This document shows positions 25,694-33,142 of a stretch of DNA of 64,000 nucleotides, piece after piece (positions within the stretch are counted from its first letter, which is position 1; every line of letters begins with the position of its first letter). Source of the stretch: Burkholderia sp. Bp9143 (GTDB taxonomy: Bacteria > Pseudomonadota > Gammaproteobacteria > Burkholderiales > Burkholderiaceae); the NCBI RefSeq assembly GCF_003853645.1, contig NZ_QTPO01000024.1, positions 1 through 64,000 on the forward strand, in the 5' to 3' direction. A program made the translations under genes and the position numbers. The notes below the pieces were generated by a model. It was not told the DNA's origin. It worked only from the letters and a program-made list of their open reading frames with translations, and did not search any database.

Positions 25694-26551
25694 GTGCCGA
25701 TTCCCGTTCTGTTTGCCGTCCTGTGCGCCGCCTTCCTGCATGCGTCATGGAATGCGCTCGTGCGCAGCAGCGGCGACCGGCTGCGCTCGGCCACGGTGCT
25801 GCAGATCGCGATCGGGTTGTTTGCGCTGCTGTTCCTGCCGGCCGCTGCGCCGATTGCGCCCGCGAGCTGGGCTTGCGTCGTCGCATCGGCGGTGATCCAT
25901 GTCGTCTATACGCTGCTGCTGGTGCGCGCCTACGAGCACGGCGACCTGACCGTCGCGTATCCGGTTGCACGCGGCACCGCGCCGCTGCTCGTCACACTGG
26001 GCGCGGCGGCGTTCGCGGGCGAGCGCCTGAACGCGGGCGCGCAATGCGGGCTCGTGCTGATCTGCGCCGGCATCATGGCGATCGGGCTGGAACGAGGCCG
26101 CGGTGCGCGGCACCGGATGACGCAGGTGCTGCCGACCGCGTTCGCGACCGGTGTATCGATCGCCGCGTACAGCGTGGTCGACGGGATCGGCGTGCGGGAA
26201 AGCGGCAGCACGATCGGCTATACCGCGTGGATGTTCGTGCTGACCGGGTTGCTGATGGCCGCGTACTACCGGCTGCGCGCGGGGCCGCTGCGGCTGGCGC
26301 AGGCGGTCGGCGAGACGGCGAAGGCCGCGTGCGGCGGCGTGTTCGCGGCGCTTGCGTACGGGATCGTGATCTGGGCGATGGATCGTGCGCCGATGGGCCC
26401 GGTGTCGGCGCTGCGCGAAACGAGCGTGGTGTTCGCGGCGTTGATCGCGCGCGTGTATCTCGGCGAGCGGCTGACGCCGCGTCGCGCGGGCGGGTGCCTG
26501 GTGATTGCTTCCGGTGCGCTGCTGATCAGTGCGTTCGAGGCAGTGCGCTGA
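25694..26551 (+). CDS. EamA/DMT-family transporter
   Basis: About 285 residues with ten hydrophobic segments and two EamA repeats: PIPVLFAVLCAAFLHASWNAL opens the first, AVIHVVYTLLLVRAYEHGDLTVAYPVARG and later FAALAYGIVIWAMDRAPMGPVSALRETSVVFAALIA are the repeat-ending signatures of drug/metabolite transporters. It probably exports a metabolite or amino acid. The start is uncertain: GTG at 25694 yields the family-typical N-terminus, while an ATG at 25640 adds a basic 18-residue tail; neither has a strong ribosome site. Confidence 0.82.
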   Translation: MPIPVLFAVLCAAFLHASWNALVRSSGDRLRSATVLQIAIGLFALLFLPAAAPIAPASWACVVASAVIHVVYTLLLVRAYEHGDLTVAYPVARGTAPLLVTLGAAAFAGERLNAGAQCGLVLICAGIMAIGLERGRGARHRMTQVLPTAFATGVSIAAYSVVDGIGVRESGSTIGYTAWMFVLTGLLMAAYYRLRAGPLRLAQAVGETAKAACGGVFAALAYGIVIWAMDRAPMGPVSALRETSVVFAALIARVYLGERLTPRRAGGCLVIASGALLISAFEAVR

Positions 26552-26599
26552 GCACGGCTGCGGAAAGATGGGCTGCCCGGCTGGTCGCGCGGTGCCGCG

Positions 26600-27073
26600 T
26601 CAGCCTTCCACCGGCATCGCGCTCGTGCACTTGATCTCGTCGAGGCACACGCTCGAATGCACGCCGCTCACGCCGGGAATCCGCATCAGCGTTTCGAGCA
26701 GGAACGTCGACAGCCCCTTCAGGTCGCGCGCGACGACCTTCAGCACGTAATCGATATCGCCCGTCACCGAGAAACATTCCTGGATCTGCGCGAGATCCGA
26801 CACGAGTTTCTGGAACTTCGACAGGTCGCGGATATGCCCGCGCTCCATCGTCACGTGCACGAATGCGGTGACGCCAAACCCGAGCGTATCGGGGCACAGA
26901 CGGGTTTCGTAACGGCGGATCGCGCCGATCTCCTCCAGCCGGCGGTGGCGTCGCAGCGTCTGCGCGGGCGACAGGCCGACGGCCTTCGCCAGGTCGAGGT
27001 TCGACGCGCGGCCGTTCTCCTGCAGCACCGACAGCAAGTGGCGATCGATGCGATCGAGAACCGGTTCAGGCAT
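26600..27073 (-). CDS. Lrp/AsnC-family transcriptional regulator
   Basis: 157 residues: N-terminal winged helix (LDRIDRHLLSVLQENGRASN, then LAKAVGLSPAQTLRRHRRLEEIGAI) and a C-terminal RAM ligand-binding domain (VTMERGHIRDLSKFQKLVSDL, then CFSVTGDIDYVLKVVARDL). It is divergent from the aromatic amino acid permease and tyrB, so it probably responds to aromatic amino acids and controls them. The start at 27073 was chosen as the first ATG at the usual distance from the helix-turn-helix. Confidence 0.92.
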   Translation of the reverse strand: MPEPVLDRIDRHLLSVLQENGRASNLDLAKAVGLSPAQTLRRHRRLEEIGAIRRYETRLCPDTLGFGVTAFVHVTMERGHIRDLSKFQKLVSDLAQIQECFSVTGDIDYVLKVVARDLKGLSTFLLETLMRIPGVSGVHSSVCLDEIKCTSAMPVEG

Positions 27074-27392
27074 TTTTGTTTCCTCATCTGTCTCCTGGGC
27101 GCAATCTTATCTCATAATGTAGGGTTTGCATGAGCGGGTTACGCAACCCGATTTCGCCGTCGCGACGCTAAACTGACGCCGGATTTTCGTGTGCGCCCGC
27201 AGCAAGGTGGACGACGGCGACGGTCGGTGGCCGGTCTGGCGGGCCTGCCGGCAGGAATCGGGCGTCGCCACGCGAAGATTGCAATCCCCAACCCGGCGGC
27301 TCCACGAACGGTCGCCGGCACAGCAAAACAGCGCCCGGCACACCGAGGCGCGCCGCACCGCTTCCGGCGGGGGCGGGCAGAATGGAGAAGAC
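27074..27392. promoter_or_regulatory. divergent control region of lrp-type and permease genes
   Basis: 319 bp. An AT-rich stretch at 27095-27130 just upstream of the regulator is followed by a dyad CGGGTT (27135-27140), ACGC, AACCCG (27145-27150), a plausible regulator site. The remainder up to 27392 has no gene; the permease ribosome site GGAGAAG lies at its end. Confidence 0.45.
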
Positions 27393-28778
27393 ATGGTTTC
27401 TGGAAACGAGAAGGATGGCCTGAAGCGGGGGCTGAAGAACCGGCACATCCAGTTGATCGCGCTCGGCGGCGCGCTCGGCACGGGGCTGTTCCTCGGCATC
27501 GCGCAGACGATCAAGATGGCCGGCCCGTCCGTGCTGCTCGGCTATGCGGTGGCCGGCGTCGTCGCGTTCTTCATCATGCGCCAGCTCGGCGAGATGGTCG
27601 TCGACGAGCCGGTCGCCGGCTCGTTCAGCTACTTCGCCGACAAGTACGTCGGCCACTTCACCGGCTTCCTGTCCGGCTGGAACTACTGGGTGCTGTACAT
27701 CCTCGTCAGCATGGCCGAACTGTCGGCCGTCGGGATCTACGTGCAGTACTGGTGGCCCGGCGTGCCGACCTGGGTGTCGGCGCTCGTGTTCTTCGTCGCG
27801 ATCAACCTCCTCAACCTGGCGAGCGTGAAGTCGTACGGCGAGACGGAATTCTGGTTCTCGATCATCAAGGTGGTCGCGATCGTCGGGATGATCGGCTTCG
27901 GCGGCTGGCTGCTCGCGAGCGGCCATGCGGGGCCGGAGGCCAGCATCGCGAACCTGTGGCAGCACGGCGGCTTTTTCCCGAACGGCGTGTCGGGGCTCGT
28001 GATGTCGATGGCGGCGATCATGTTCTCGTTCGGCGGACTGGAGCTGATCGGCATCACCGCGGCCGAGGCCGACGATCCGAAGCACAGCATTCCGCGTGCC
28101 ACCAACCAGGTGATCTACCGGATCCTGATTTTCTACATCGGCGCGCTGGCGGTGCTGCTGTCGCTGTATCCGTGGGAAAAGGTCGTCTCCGGCGGCAGCC
28201 CGTTCGTGCTGATCTTCCACGCGCTGAGCAGCAACGTGGTCGCGAACGTGCTGAACGTGGTCGTGCTGACGGCCGCGCTGTCGGTCTACAACAGCGGCGT
28301 GTACAGCAACAGCCGGATGCTGTTCGGCCTCGCGAAGCAGGGCAACGCGCCGAAGGTGCTGTGCTCGGTGAACAAGCGCGGCATTCCGCTCGCCGCGCTC
28401 GGCGCGTCGGCGCTCGCGACCGGCGCATGCGTGCTGGTCAACTATTTCATGCCGGGCAAGGCGTTCGAGGTGCTGATGGGCCTCGTCGTGTCGGCGCTGA
28501 TCATCAACTGGGCGATGATCACGCTGATCCACCTGAAGTTCCGCCAGGCCAAGCGCATCGCCGGAGAGCAGACTTCCTTCCGCAGTCTGGGCTATCCTTT
28601 CACGAATTACCTGTGCCTGGCGTTCATGGCCGGCATTCTCGTCGTGATGTACCTGACGCCGGATCTCCGCCTGTCGGTGTACCTGATCCCCGTCTGGCTC
28701 GCGGTGCTCGCGATCGGGTATCGCTTCCGTCAGAAGAATGCAGGCTACGGGATTCGCGAAGGCGCGTCCGCGCGCTGA
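27393..28778 (+). CDS. AroP/PheP-like aromatic amino acid permease
   Basis: 461 residues, twelve hydrophobic segments. LKRGLKNRHIQLIALGGALGTGLFLG is the amino acid permease (AAT) N-terminus, followed by FFIMRQLGEMVVDEPVAGSFSYFADKYVG and FSFGGLELIGITAAEADDPKHSIPRATNQV, hallmarks of the AroP/PheP/LysP/ProY group. A tyrB aromatic aminotransferase gene follows 43 bp downstream and an Lrp regulator is divergent, which favours phenylalanine/tyrosine/tryptophan as substrates; D-serine or proline permeases are alternatives. The ATG at 27393 follows GGAGAAG. Confidence 0.9.
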   Translation: MVSGNEKDGLKRGLKNRHIQLIALGGALGTGLFLGIAQTIKMAGPSVLLGYAVAGVVAFFIMRQLGEMVVDEPVAGSFSYFADKYVGHFTGFLSGWNYWVLYILVSMAELSAVGIYVQYWWPGVPTWVSALVFFVAINLLNLASVKSYGETEFWFSIIKVVAIVGMIGFGGWLLASGHAGPEASIANLWQHGGFFPNGVSGLVMSMAAIMFSFGGLELIGITAAEADDPKHSIPRATNQVIYRILIFYIGALAVLLSLYPWEKVVSGGSPFVLIFHALSSNVVANVLNVVVLTAALSVYNSGVYSNSRMLFGLAKQGNAPKVLCSVNKRGIPLAALGASALATGACVLVNYFMPGKAFEVLMGLVVSALIINWAMITLIHLKFRQAKRIAGEQTSFRSLGYPFTNYLCLAFMAGILVVMYLTPDLRLSVYLIPVWLAVLAIGYRFRQKNAGYGIREGASAR

Positions 28779-28821
28779 CACCGGCACCACGATCCTTCTT
28801 CCAAACGAGACCGACATAGCC

Positions 28822-30024
28822 ATGTTCGAACACATCGACGCGTACCCGGGCGATCCGATCCTGACGCTCAACGAGAACTTCCAGAAAGATCCGCGCGATC
28901 AGAAGGTCAACCTGAGCATCGGCATCTATTTCGATGCCGAAGGCCGGATTCCCGTGATGGGTGCCGTGCGCGAAGCCGAAACCGTGCTGCAGCGCGACCT
29001 CGGCCCGAAGCCGTACCTGCCGATGGTTGGCCTCGCAGCGTATCGCGACGCCGTGCAGGCGCTGGTGTTCGGCGCCGATCACCCGGCGCGTGCGGCCGGC
29101 CGCATCGCGACCGTGCAGACGCTCGGCGGTTCCGGCGCGCTGAAAGTGGGCGCCGATTTCCTGAAGCGCTACTTCCCGGACGCGCAGGTGTGGCTCAGCG
29201 ACCCGAGCTGGGAAAACCACCGCTTCATCTTCGAGCGCGCGGGCTTCACGGTGAACACGTACCCGTACTACGACGAAGCGACGGGCGGCCTGAAGTTCGA
29301 CGCGATGCTCGCGGCGATCGACGCGCTGCCGGCGCGCAGCATCGTGCTGCTGCACGCGTGCTGCCATAACCCGACCGGCGTCGATCTCGACGAAGGCCAG
29401 TGGGAGAAGCTGATCGACGTGATTGAGGCGCGCGGGCTGCTGCCGTTCGTCGACATGGCGTACCAGGGCTTCGGCGCGGGCCTCGACGCGGACGCGTTCG
29501 CGGTGCGCGAACTGGCCCGCCGCGGCGTGCCGGCGCTCGTCGCGAACTCGTTCTCGAAGAATTTCTCGCTGTACGGCGAGCGCGTCGGCGGCCTGAGCGT
29601 CGTATGCGAGGATGCGGCCGCGGCCGAGCGCGTGCTGGGCCAGCTGGCCGGCGCGGTGCGCTCGAACTACAGCAACCCGCAGACCTACGGCGCGAAGGTC
29701 GTGGCGACCGTGCTCAACACGCCCGAGCTGCGCAAGCAGTGGGAAGAAGAGCTTGCCGCGATGTGCCGCCGCATCGCGCGGATGCGCCAGTCGATCCACG
29801 ACGGCCTGCGCGACCACGTCAGCGGCGAGGCGCTCACGCGCTACGTGAAGCAGCGCGGGATGTTCACGTATACGGGCCTGACCGAATCGCAGGTCGAGGC
29901 GCTGCGCGAAGTGCACGGCGTGTACATCCTGCGTTCGGGCCGCATGTGCGTCGCGGGCCTGAACGATTCGAACGTCGGCATCGTCGCGGATGCGATCGGC
30001 AAGGTGCTGAAGAGCGGCGTCTGA
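28822..30024 (+). CDS. tyrB: aromatic amino acid aminotransferase
   Basis: 400 residues, class I aminotransferase of the AspC/TyrB type. MFEHIDAYPGDPILTLNENF opens it; NLSIGIYFDAEGRIPVM, VQTLGGSGALKVGA, HACCHNPTGVDLDEGQW and ANSFSKNFSLYGERVG (PLP lysine Lys246) are all in place. It transfers the amino group between aromatic amino acids or aspartate and 2-oxoglutarate. It follows the permease closely and ends in a terminator, making a two-gene unit for uptake and transamination. Confidence 0.93.
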   Translation: MFEHIDAYPGDPILTLNENFQKDPRDQKVNLSIGIYFDAEGRIPVMGAVREAETVLQRDLGPKPYLPMVGLAAYRDAVQALVFGADHPARAAGRIATVQTLGGSGALKVGADFLKRYFPDAQVWLSDPSWENHRFIFERAGFTVNTYPYYDEATGGLKFDAMLAAIDALPARSIVLLHACCHNPTGVDLDEGQWEKLIDVIEARGLLPFVDMAYQGFGAGLDADAFAVRELARRGVPALVANSFSKNFSLYGERVGGLSVVCEDAAAAERVLGQLAGAVRSNYSNPQTYGAKVVATVLNTPELRKQWEEELAAMCRRIARMRQSIHDGLRDHVSGEALTRYVKQRGMFTYTGLTESQVEALREVHGVYILRSGRMCVAGLNDSNVGIVADAIGKVLKSGV

Positions 30025-30060
30025 CCGGCGCGCCCCCGGGCGCCCGATCGCATCGCCGAA

Positions 30061-30096
30061 ACCGGCTGTCTCCCCCGTGGAGGCAGCCGGTTTTTT
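30061..30096 (+). terminator. rho-independent terminator after tyrB
   Basis: Stem 30061-30072 pairs with 30080-30091 (12 bp with one G-U type mismatch), followed by TTTTTT. It closes the permease-tyrB unit. Confidence 0.88.
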
Positions 30097-30155
30097 CTTG
30101 CACGGTGGCGGCGCGGCGGTACGATGGCGGATCGAACGCAAGACGAAGGAGCGGC

Positions 30156-30554
30156 ATGGCTATTCGAATCGTACGGCTCGGCACGCCGCGCACGGCCGGC
30201 GAGGGCCTGAGGATCGGCACGGTGCGGCGGCCGCCGCGCGGCGTACCCAAGGCGGAATTCGCATCGCGCAACTACTATGATGTATGGCTGCCGACGCTGT
30301 CGCCGAGCCCCGAGCTCGTCGCGCAGGCACAGGCCGCCGAAACCGACGCCGAATGGCGCGCGTTCACGCGGCACTTCCGCGCGGAAATGGCGCACGGCGA
30401 CGCGCCGAAGGTGCTGGACCTGCTCGCCGCGCTGTCGGCGACGAGCGCGTTCTCGATCGGCTGCTACTGCGAGGACGAGCGCCGTTGTCATCGCAGCGTG
30501 CTGCGCGAACTGCTGGCGGAGCGCGGCGCGGCGATCGACGCGGATGCGGGCTGA
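30156..30554 (+). CDS. DUF488 family protein
   Basis: 132 residues. The DUF488 signature is clear: RIVRLGTPRTAGEGLRIGTVRRPP at the start, YYDVWLPTLSPSPELVAQ in the middle, and the C-terminal CYCEDERRCHRSVLRELL with conserved Cys and His. Function is unknown; members are small cytoplasmic proteins sometimes near stress genes. The ATG at 30156 follows GAAGGAG. It stands just upstream of an FNR-type box but reads toward it, so it is not its target. Confidence 0.87.
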   Translation: MAIRIVRLGTPRTAGEGLRIGTVRRPPRGVPKAEFASRNYYDVWLPTLSPSPELVAQAQAAETDAEWRAFTRHFRAEMAHGDAPKVLDLLAALSATSAFSIGCYCEDERRCHRSVLRELLAERGAAIDADAG

Positions 30555-30594
30555 GCGCCCGCCGGGCGTCGCTTCGTGCGGTGCAGCGAACCGG

Positions 30595-30608
30595 TTGACG
30601 TGGGTCAA
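30595..30608 (+). promoter_or_regulatory. FNR/ANR-type box
   Basis: TTGACGTGGGTCAA fits the TTGAY-N4-RTCAA FNR pattern with symmetrical half-sites. TATGCT at 30630-30635, 28.5 bp from its centre, is a fitting -10, so the box would sit near -41. It precedes the DUF1488 gene at 30673. An FNR-type regulator is encoded at 31750-32535. Confidence 0.68.
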
Positions 30609-30672
30609 GCGTGCGGCGCCGCAGGCCGCTATGCTCATGTCATGAATTGTCCCGACGATGACAGGCGGACAG

Positions 30673-30948
30673 ATGCAGATAGCCTTTCCACCCGAACCGC
30701 CCGAATATTGCGCGCGCGATCTGGTCGTCGCGTTTTCGGCGCTGGTCGACGGCCGCTGCGTGCAGTGCGCGATCACGGCCGAGGCACTGGAAGACCATTT
30801 CGGTGCGCCGTCGCTGCTCGAACGGGATCTGCTGCATGCGTTCGACGCGCACCGGTCGGCGATCGAGGCGAAGGCACGACGGATGCTCGAGGAAATCGGC
30901 GGCCGGCCGGTGTTGCTGCACAGCGGTCACTTCCGGATGGATGACTGA
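30673..30948 (+). CDS. DUF1488 family protein
   Basis: 91 residues: MQIAFPPEPPEYCARDLVVAF, then ALVDGRCVQCAITAEALEDHFGA and FDAHRSAIEAKARRMLEE, the usual DUF1488 layout. Function unknown. An ATG five codons upstream (30658) has no ribosome site, whereas 30673 has AGGCGG. It is the first gene of a probable three-gene run of tiny proteins behind an FNR-type box, which implies induction at low oxygen. Confidence 0.83.
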   Translation: MQIAFPPEPPEYCARDLVVAFSALVDGRCVQCAITAEALEDHFGAPSLLERDLLHAFDAHRSAIEAKARRMLEEIGGRPVLLHSGHFRMDD

Positions 30949-30964
30949 TACCGCAGGAGGATGC

Positions 30965-31204
30965 ATGACACTGCAAGGCACGATTCATGAACGCGACTGG
31001 TCGGTCGAGATCGAGACGCGACGGTGCGAATCCGGCGAGTTCCGTTGCCGCGTGACGGTCGAGCACGGTACCGGTCAAACGCGTTTTCATCATACGTTCG
31101 AGCACAGTCATGCGTATCCGACCGAGCACGAGGCCGCGATCGAAGGGTTGCGGGCCGGGATGACGTGGATCGAAATGAAGGCGTCGCAGACATTCAGCGT
31201 GTAA
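30965..31204 (+). CDS. small protein of unknown function
   Basis: 79 residues, soluble and charged: TLQGTIHERDWSVEIETRRC, a central HHTFEHSHAYPTEHEAAIEGL and a C-terminal WIEMKASQTFSV. The pattern of alternating strands and one helix suggests a small alpha/beta domain; family not recognised. The ribosome site GCAGGAGG is close to the ATG and the gene is 16 bp behind the DUF1488 gene, so they share a transcript from the FNR-type promoter. Confidence 0.8.
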   Translation: MTLQGTIHERDWSVEIETRRCESGEFRCRVTVEHGTGQTRFHHTFEHSHAYPTEHEAAIEGLRAGMTWIEMKASQTFSV

Positions 31205-31375
31205 ACCGCCTCGCGCCGACGGGTGCGCGGAGGCATTGCTGCCAGGGCAGCGATCGCCGCGGACGTCATTGCGCCGCACGACACGCGTGCAGGCGGATTC
31301 CACTGCAGGCGGGACAGAGAAACACGGAACAGGCAACGCGGTCGACGAACGTGCGACAGCGTCAGGAGGAACGAC

Positions 31376-31729
31376 ATGGGCGTGGGCATGCAGATCGTCT
31401 GCGTCGGATTCGCGGGTTCCGCCGCGCTCGAAGCAGAAGCTGGGGTGCAACTGGTGCGGCTCGAACGATTCCGCGCACGGCTCGACGATTGCCGGCTGGC
31501 GATCGAGGCGCGCGCGACCGTCGACGGCGGCCGGACCTACGACGTGTGCCTCGAGCTGATCATGCACGATCGTGCGCCGGCGACGCTGCCGTGCAGCACC
31601 GGCGACGACCTGAACGAGACGATGCGGCGCGCGTTCACGCAAGCCGAACAGGCGCTGTCCGCCGGGCACGCCGGCGAACCTGAAGCGGTCGCGCTGCATG
31701 CGAGCGCGACGCGCGCCGGCGCGCAATGA
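31376..31729 (+). CDS. RaiA/HPF-like small ribosome-associated protein candidate
   Basis: 117 residues. MQIVCVGFAGSAALEAEAGV, then LVRLERFRARLDDCRLAIEA, TYDVCLELIMHDRAPATLPCS and DLNETMRRAFTQAEQAL follow the strand-helix-strand-strand-strand-helix order of the HPF/RaiA (YfiA) fold, with the conserved spacing, though sequence identity looks low. RaiA-type proteins bind and silence ribosomes in stress. AGGAGG lies before the ATG at 31376. It is 171 bp behind the previous small gene and may belong to the same low-oxygen unit. Assignment is by fold pattern only. Confidence 0.7.
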   Translation: MGVGMQIVCVGFAGSAALEAEAGVQLVRLERFRARLDDCRLAIEARATVDGGRTYDVCLELIMHDRAPATLPCSTGDDLNETMRRAFTQAEQALSAGHAGEPEAVALHASATRAGAQ

Positions 31730-31749
31730 CGCTTGCCGCGCCCCGTGCG

Positions 31750-32535
31750 TCAGACCAGGGCGAGTGCCTGCGCGTCGAGGATCCGCACGCGCTTGCCGCG
31801 CGTTTCGACGAGCGAATCCCGATGGAACCGCGAGAACATCCGGCTGACGGTCTCGAGCTTCATGCCGAGATAGCAGCCGATCTCCTCGCGCGTCATGCGC
31901 AGGTTGAATTCCGATGCCGAATAGCCGCGCGCCTCGAAGCGCGACGACAGGTTCAGCAGGAAATGCGCGACGCGCTGTTCGGCCGACATCGTGCCGAGCA
32001 GCAGCATCTGGCTCGATTCACGGACGATCTCGCTGCTCAGCATCTGGTAGAGGAAATGCTGCATCGGTTTCAGTTCGCGGCACGCCGCCTCGAGCGCGCC
32101 GAACGGGATGACGCACACGACGCTGTCCTCGAGTGCGATCGCGTCGCAACAGTGCTGGCCGCTCCCGATGCCGTCCATTCCGAGCGTTTCACCGGCGATC
32201 TGGAAGCCGGTCACGTGCTCGCGGCCGTCGCGATGCATCATCACCGTCTTGAACGAGCCCGCACGTACGGCATAGATGCTGTGGAACAGGTCGTCGATGC
32301 GGAACAGCGCGTCGCCCTGGCGAACCTGTCGGGTCGAGCAGATGATCGCGTCGAGGCGGCCGTACTCGTCCGCGGTCAGGTCGGGCGGCAGGCACATCGA
32401 GCGCATCGCGCAGATCGAGCAGCGCCCGGTCGGGGTTTTGGCGGCGTCCGTGCGCGCGACCGCACGCAGCGGAGTCGTTGGCCGACGCGCGACGGGCGGG
32501 GCGGTGGCGCAGGCGGTGGCGGTGGCGGTAGACAT
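31750..32535 (-). CDS. FNR/ANR-type oxygen-sensing Crp-family regulator
   Basis: 261 residues. An N-terminal cluster GRCSICAMRSMCLP gives Cys39-x2-Cys42-x5-Cys48, and HCC (Cys129/Cys130) supplies the fourth ligand, the exact layout of [4Fe-4S] FNR proteins. The cyclic-nucleotide-binding-type barrel follows, then the dimer helix and a C-terminal helix-turn-helix RMTREEIGCYLGMKLETVSRMFSRF with the Glu-x3-Arg recognition pattern that reads TTGAT/C. It activates genes at low oxygen. It is 17 bp downstream of, and co-directional with, a receiver-only response regulator gene, and three matching boxes occur in this window. Confidence 0.93.
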   Translation of the reverse strand: MSTATATACATAPPVARRPTTPLRAVARTDAAKTPTGRCSICAMRSMCLPPDLTADEYGRLDAIICSTRQVRQGDALFRIDDLFHSIYAVRAGSFKTVMMHRDGREHVTGFQIAGETLGMDGIGSGQHCCDAIALEDSVVCVIPFGALEAACRELKPMQHFLYQMLSSEIVRESSQMLLLGTMSAEQRVAHFLLNLSSRFEARGYSASEFNLRMTREEIGCYLGMKLETVSRMFSRFHRDSLVETRGKRVRILDAQALALV

Positions 32536-32552
32536 GAGTCACTCCGGCTCGA

Positions 32553-32960
32553 TCAGGGGTGGTGCACGCGAGCGTGCACCAGGGATTCGATGACGCGGCA
32601 TGCGGCGTCGAATTCGGCGGTCTTGTCGAAGAAATAATCGGCTCCGGCCGCTGCGCATGCCTCTCTGAATGCCGCCGCCGAGTGGTTCGTCAGCACGATG
32701 GTGACGACGCGCGGCGTGGTCTTCGACAGCATCCCGATCAGGTCGAGACCGCTGCCGTCTGCAAGCCGCAGGTCGACGATGACGACGTCCGCGTGGCTGC
32801 TGCGGATATGCACCCATGCGTCCTGGCCGTCTTCCGCTTCGCCGACGACCATGACGCCGCGGATCGCGCCGACGAGCAGCGCGATCCGTTGCCGGACGGC
32901 GATGGCGTGATCGACGAGGAACACCCTGAGCGCGACGGCGGGTGACAGGCTGGCATTCAT
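32553..32960 (-). CDS. single-domain (receiver-only) response regulator
   Basis: 135 residues made of one receiver domain and nothing else. LRVFLVDHAIAVRQRIALLV has the acidic pair position (Asp17), VVIVDLRLADGSGLDLI carries the phospho-acceptor Asp63, IVLTN has the switch Thr, and FFDKTAEFD contains the conserved Lys. It lacks a DNA-binding output, so it works by protein contact, as CheY- or Spo0F-like proteins do. It is the first gene of an operon with the FNR-type regulator; the cognate kinase is not adjacent. Confidence 0.88.
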   Translation of the reverse strand: MNASLSPAVALRVFLVDHAIAVRQRIALLVGAIRGVMVVGEAEDGQDAWVHIRSSHADVVIVDLRLADGSGLDLIGMLSKTTPRVVTIVLTNHSAAAFREACAAAGADYFFDKTAEFDAACRVIESLVHARVHHP

Positions 32961-33033
32961 GCCGGCAGTATCCTGTTGCGCCGCCGAAAATGAAATCGGC
33001 CGAATTGGAAGTTTGTGTAGGCCGCTTCGACGT

Positions 33034-33055
33034 GTTGTAGGGCGTTTCCTACAAC
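33034..33055. promoter_or_regulatory. inverted repeat upstream of the receiver/FNR operon, candidate operator
   Basis: GTTGTAGG (33034-33041) and CCTACAAC (33048-33055) are perfect inverted repeats 6 bp apart, about 75 bp before the start of the receiver gene. A degenerate extra half (TTGTGTAGG near 33012) lies next to it. The spacing suits a dimeric regulator. Confidence 0.5.
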
Positions 33056-33142
33056 GCGTACGGGAAGGCGGCGGCGACGCCCGTGCCGCTAGGCCGGGCA
33101 TGCGGGGTGCAGATGGTGCCGCCGGTCGCCGCGGCCGTCGAA

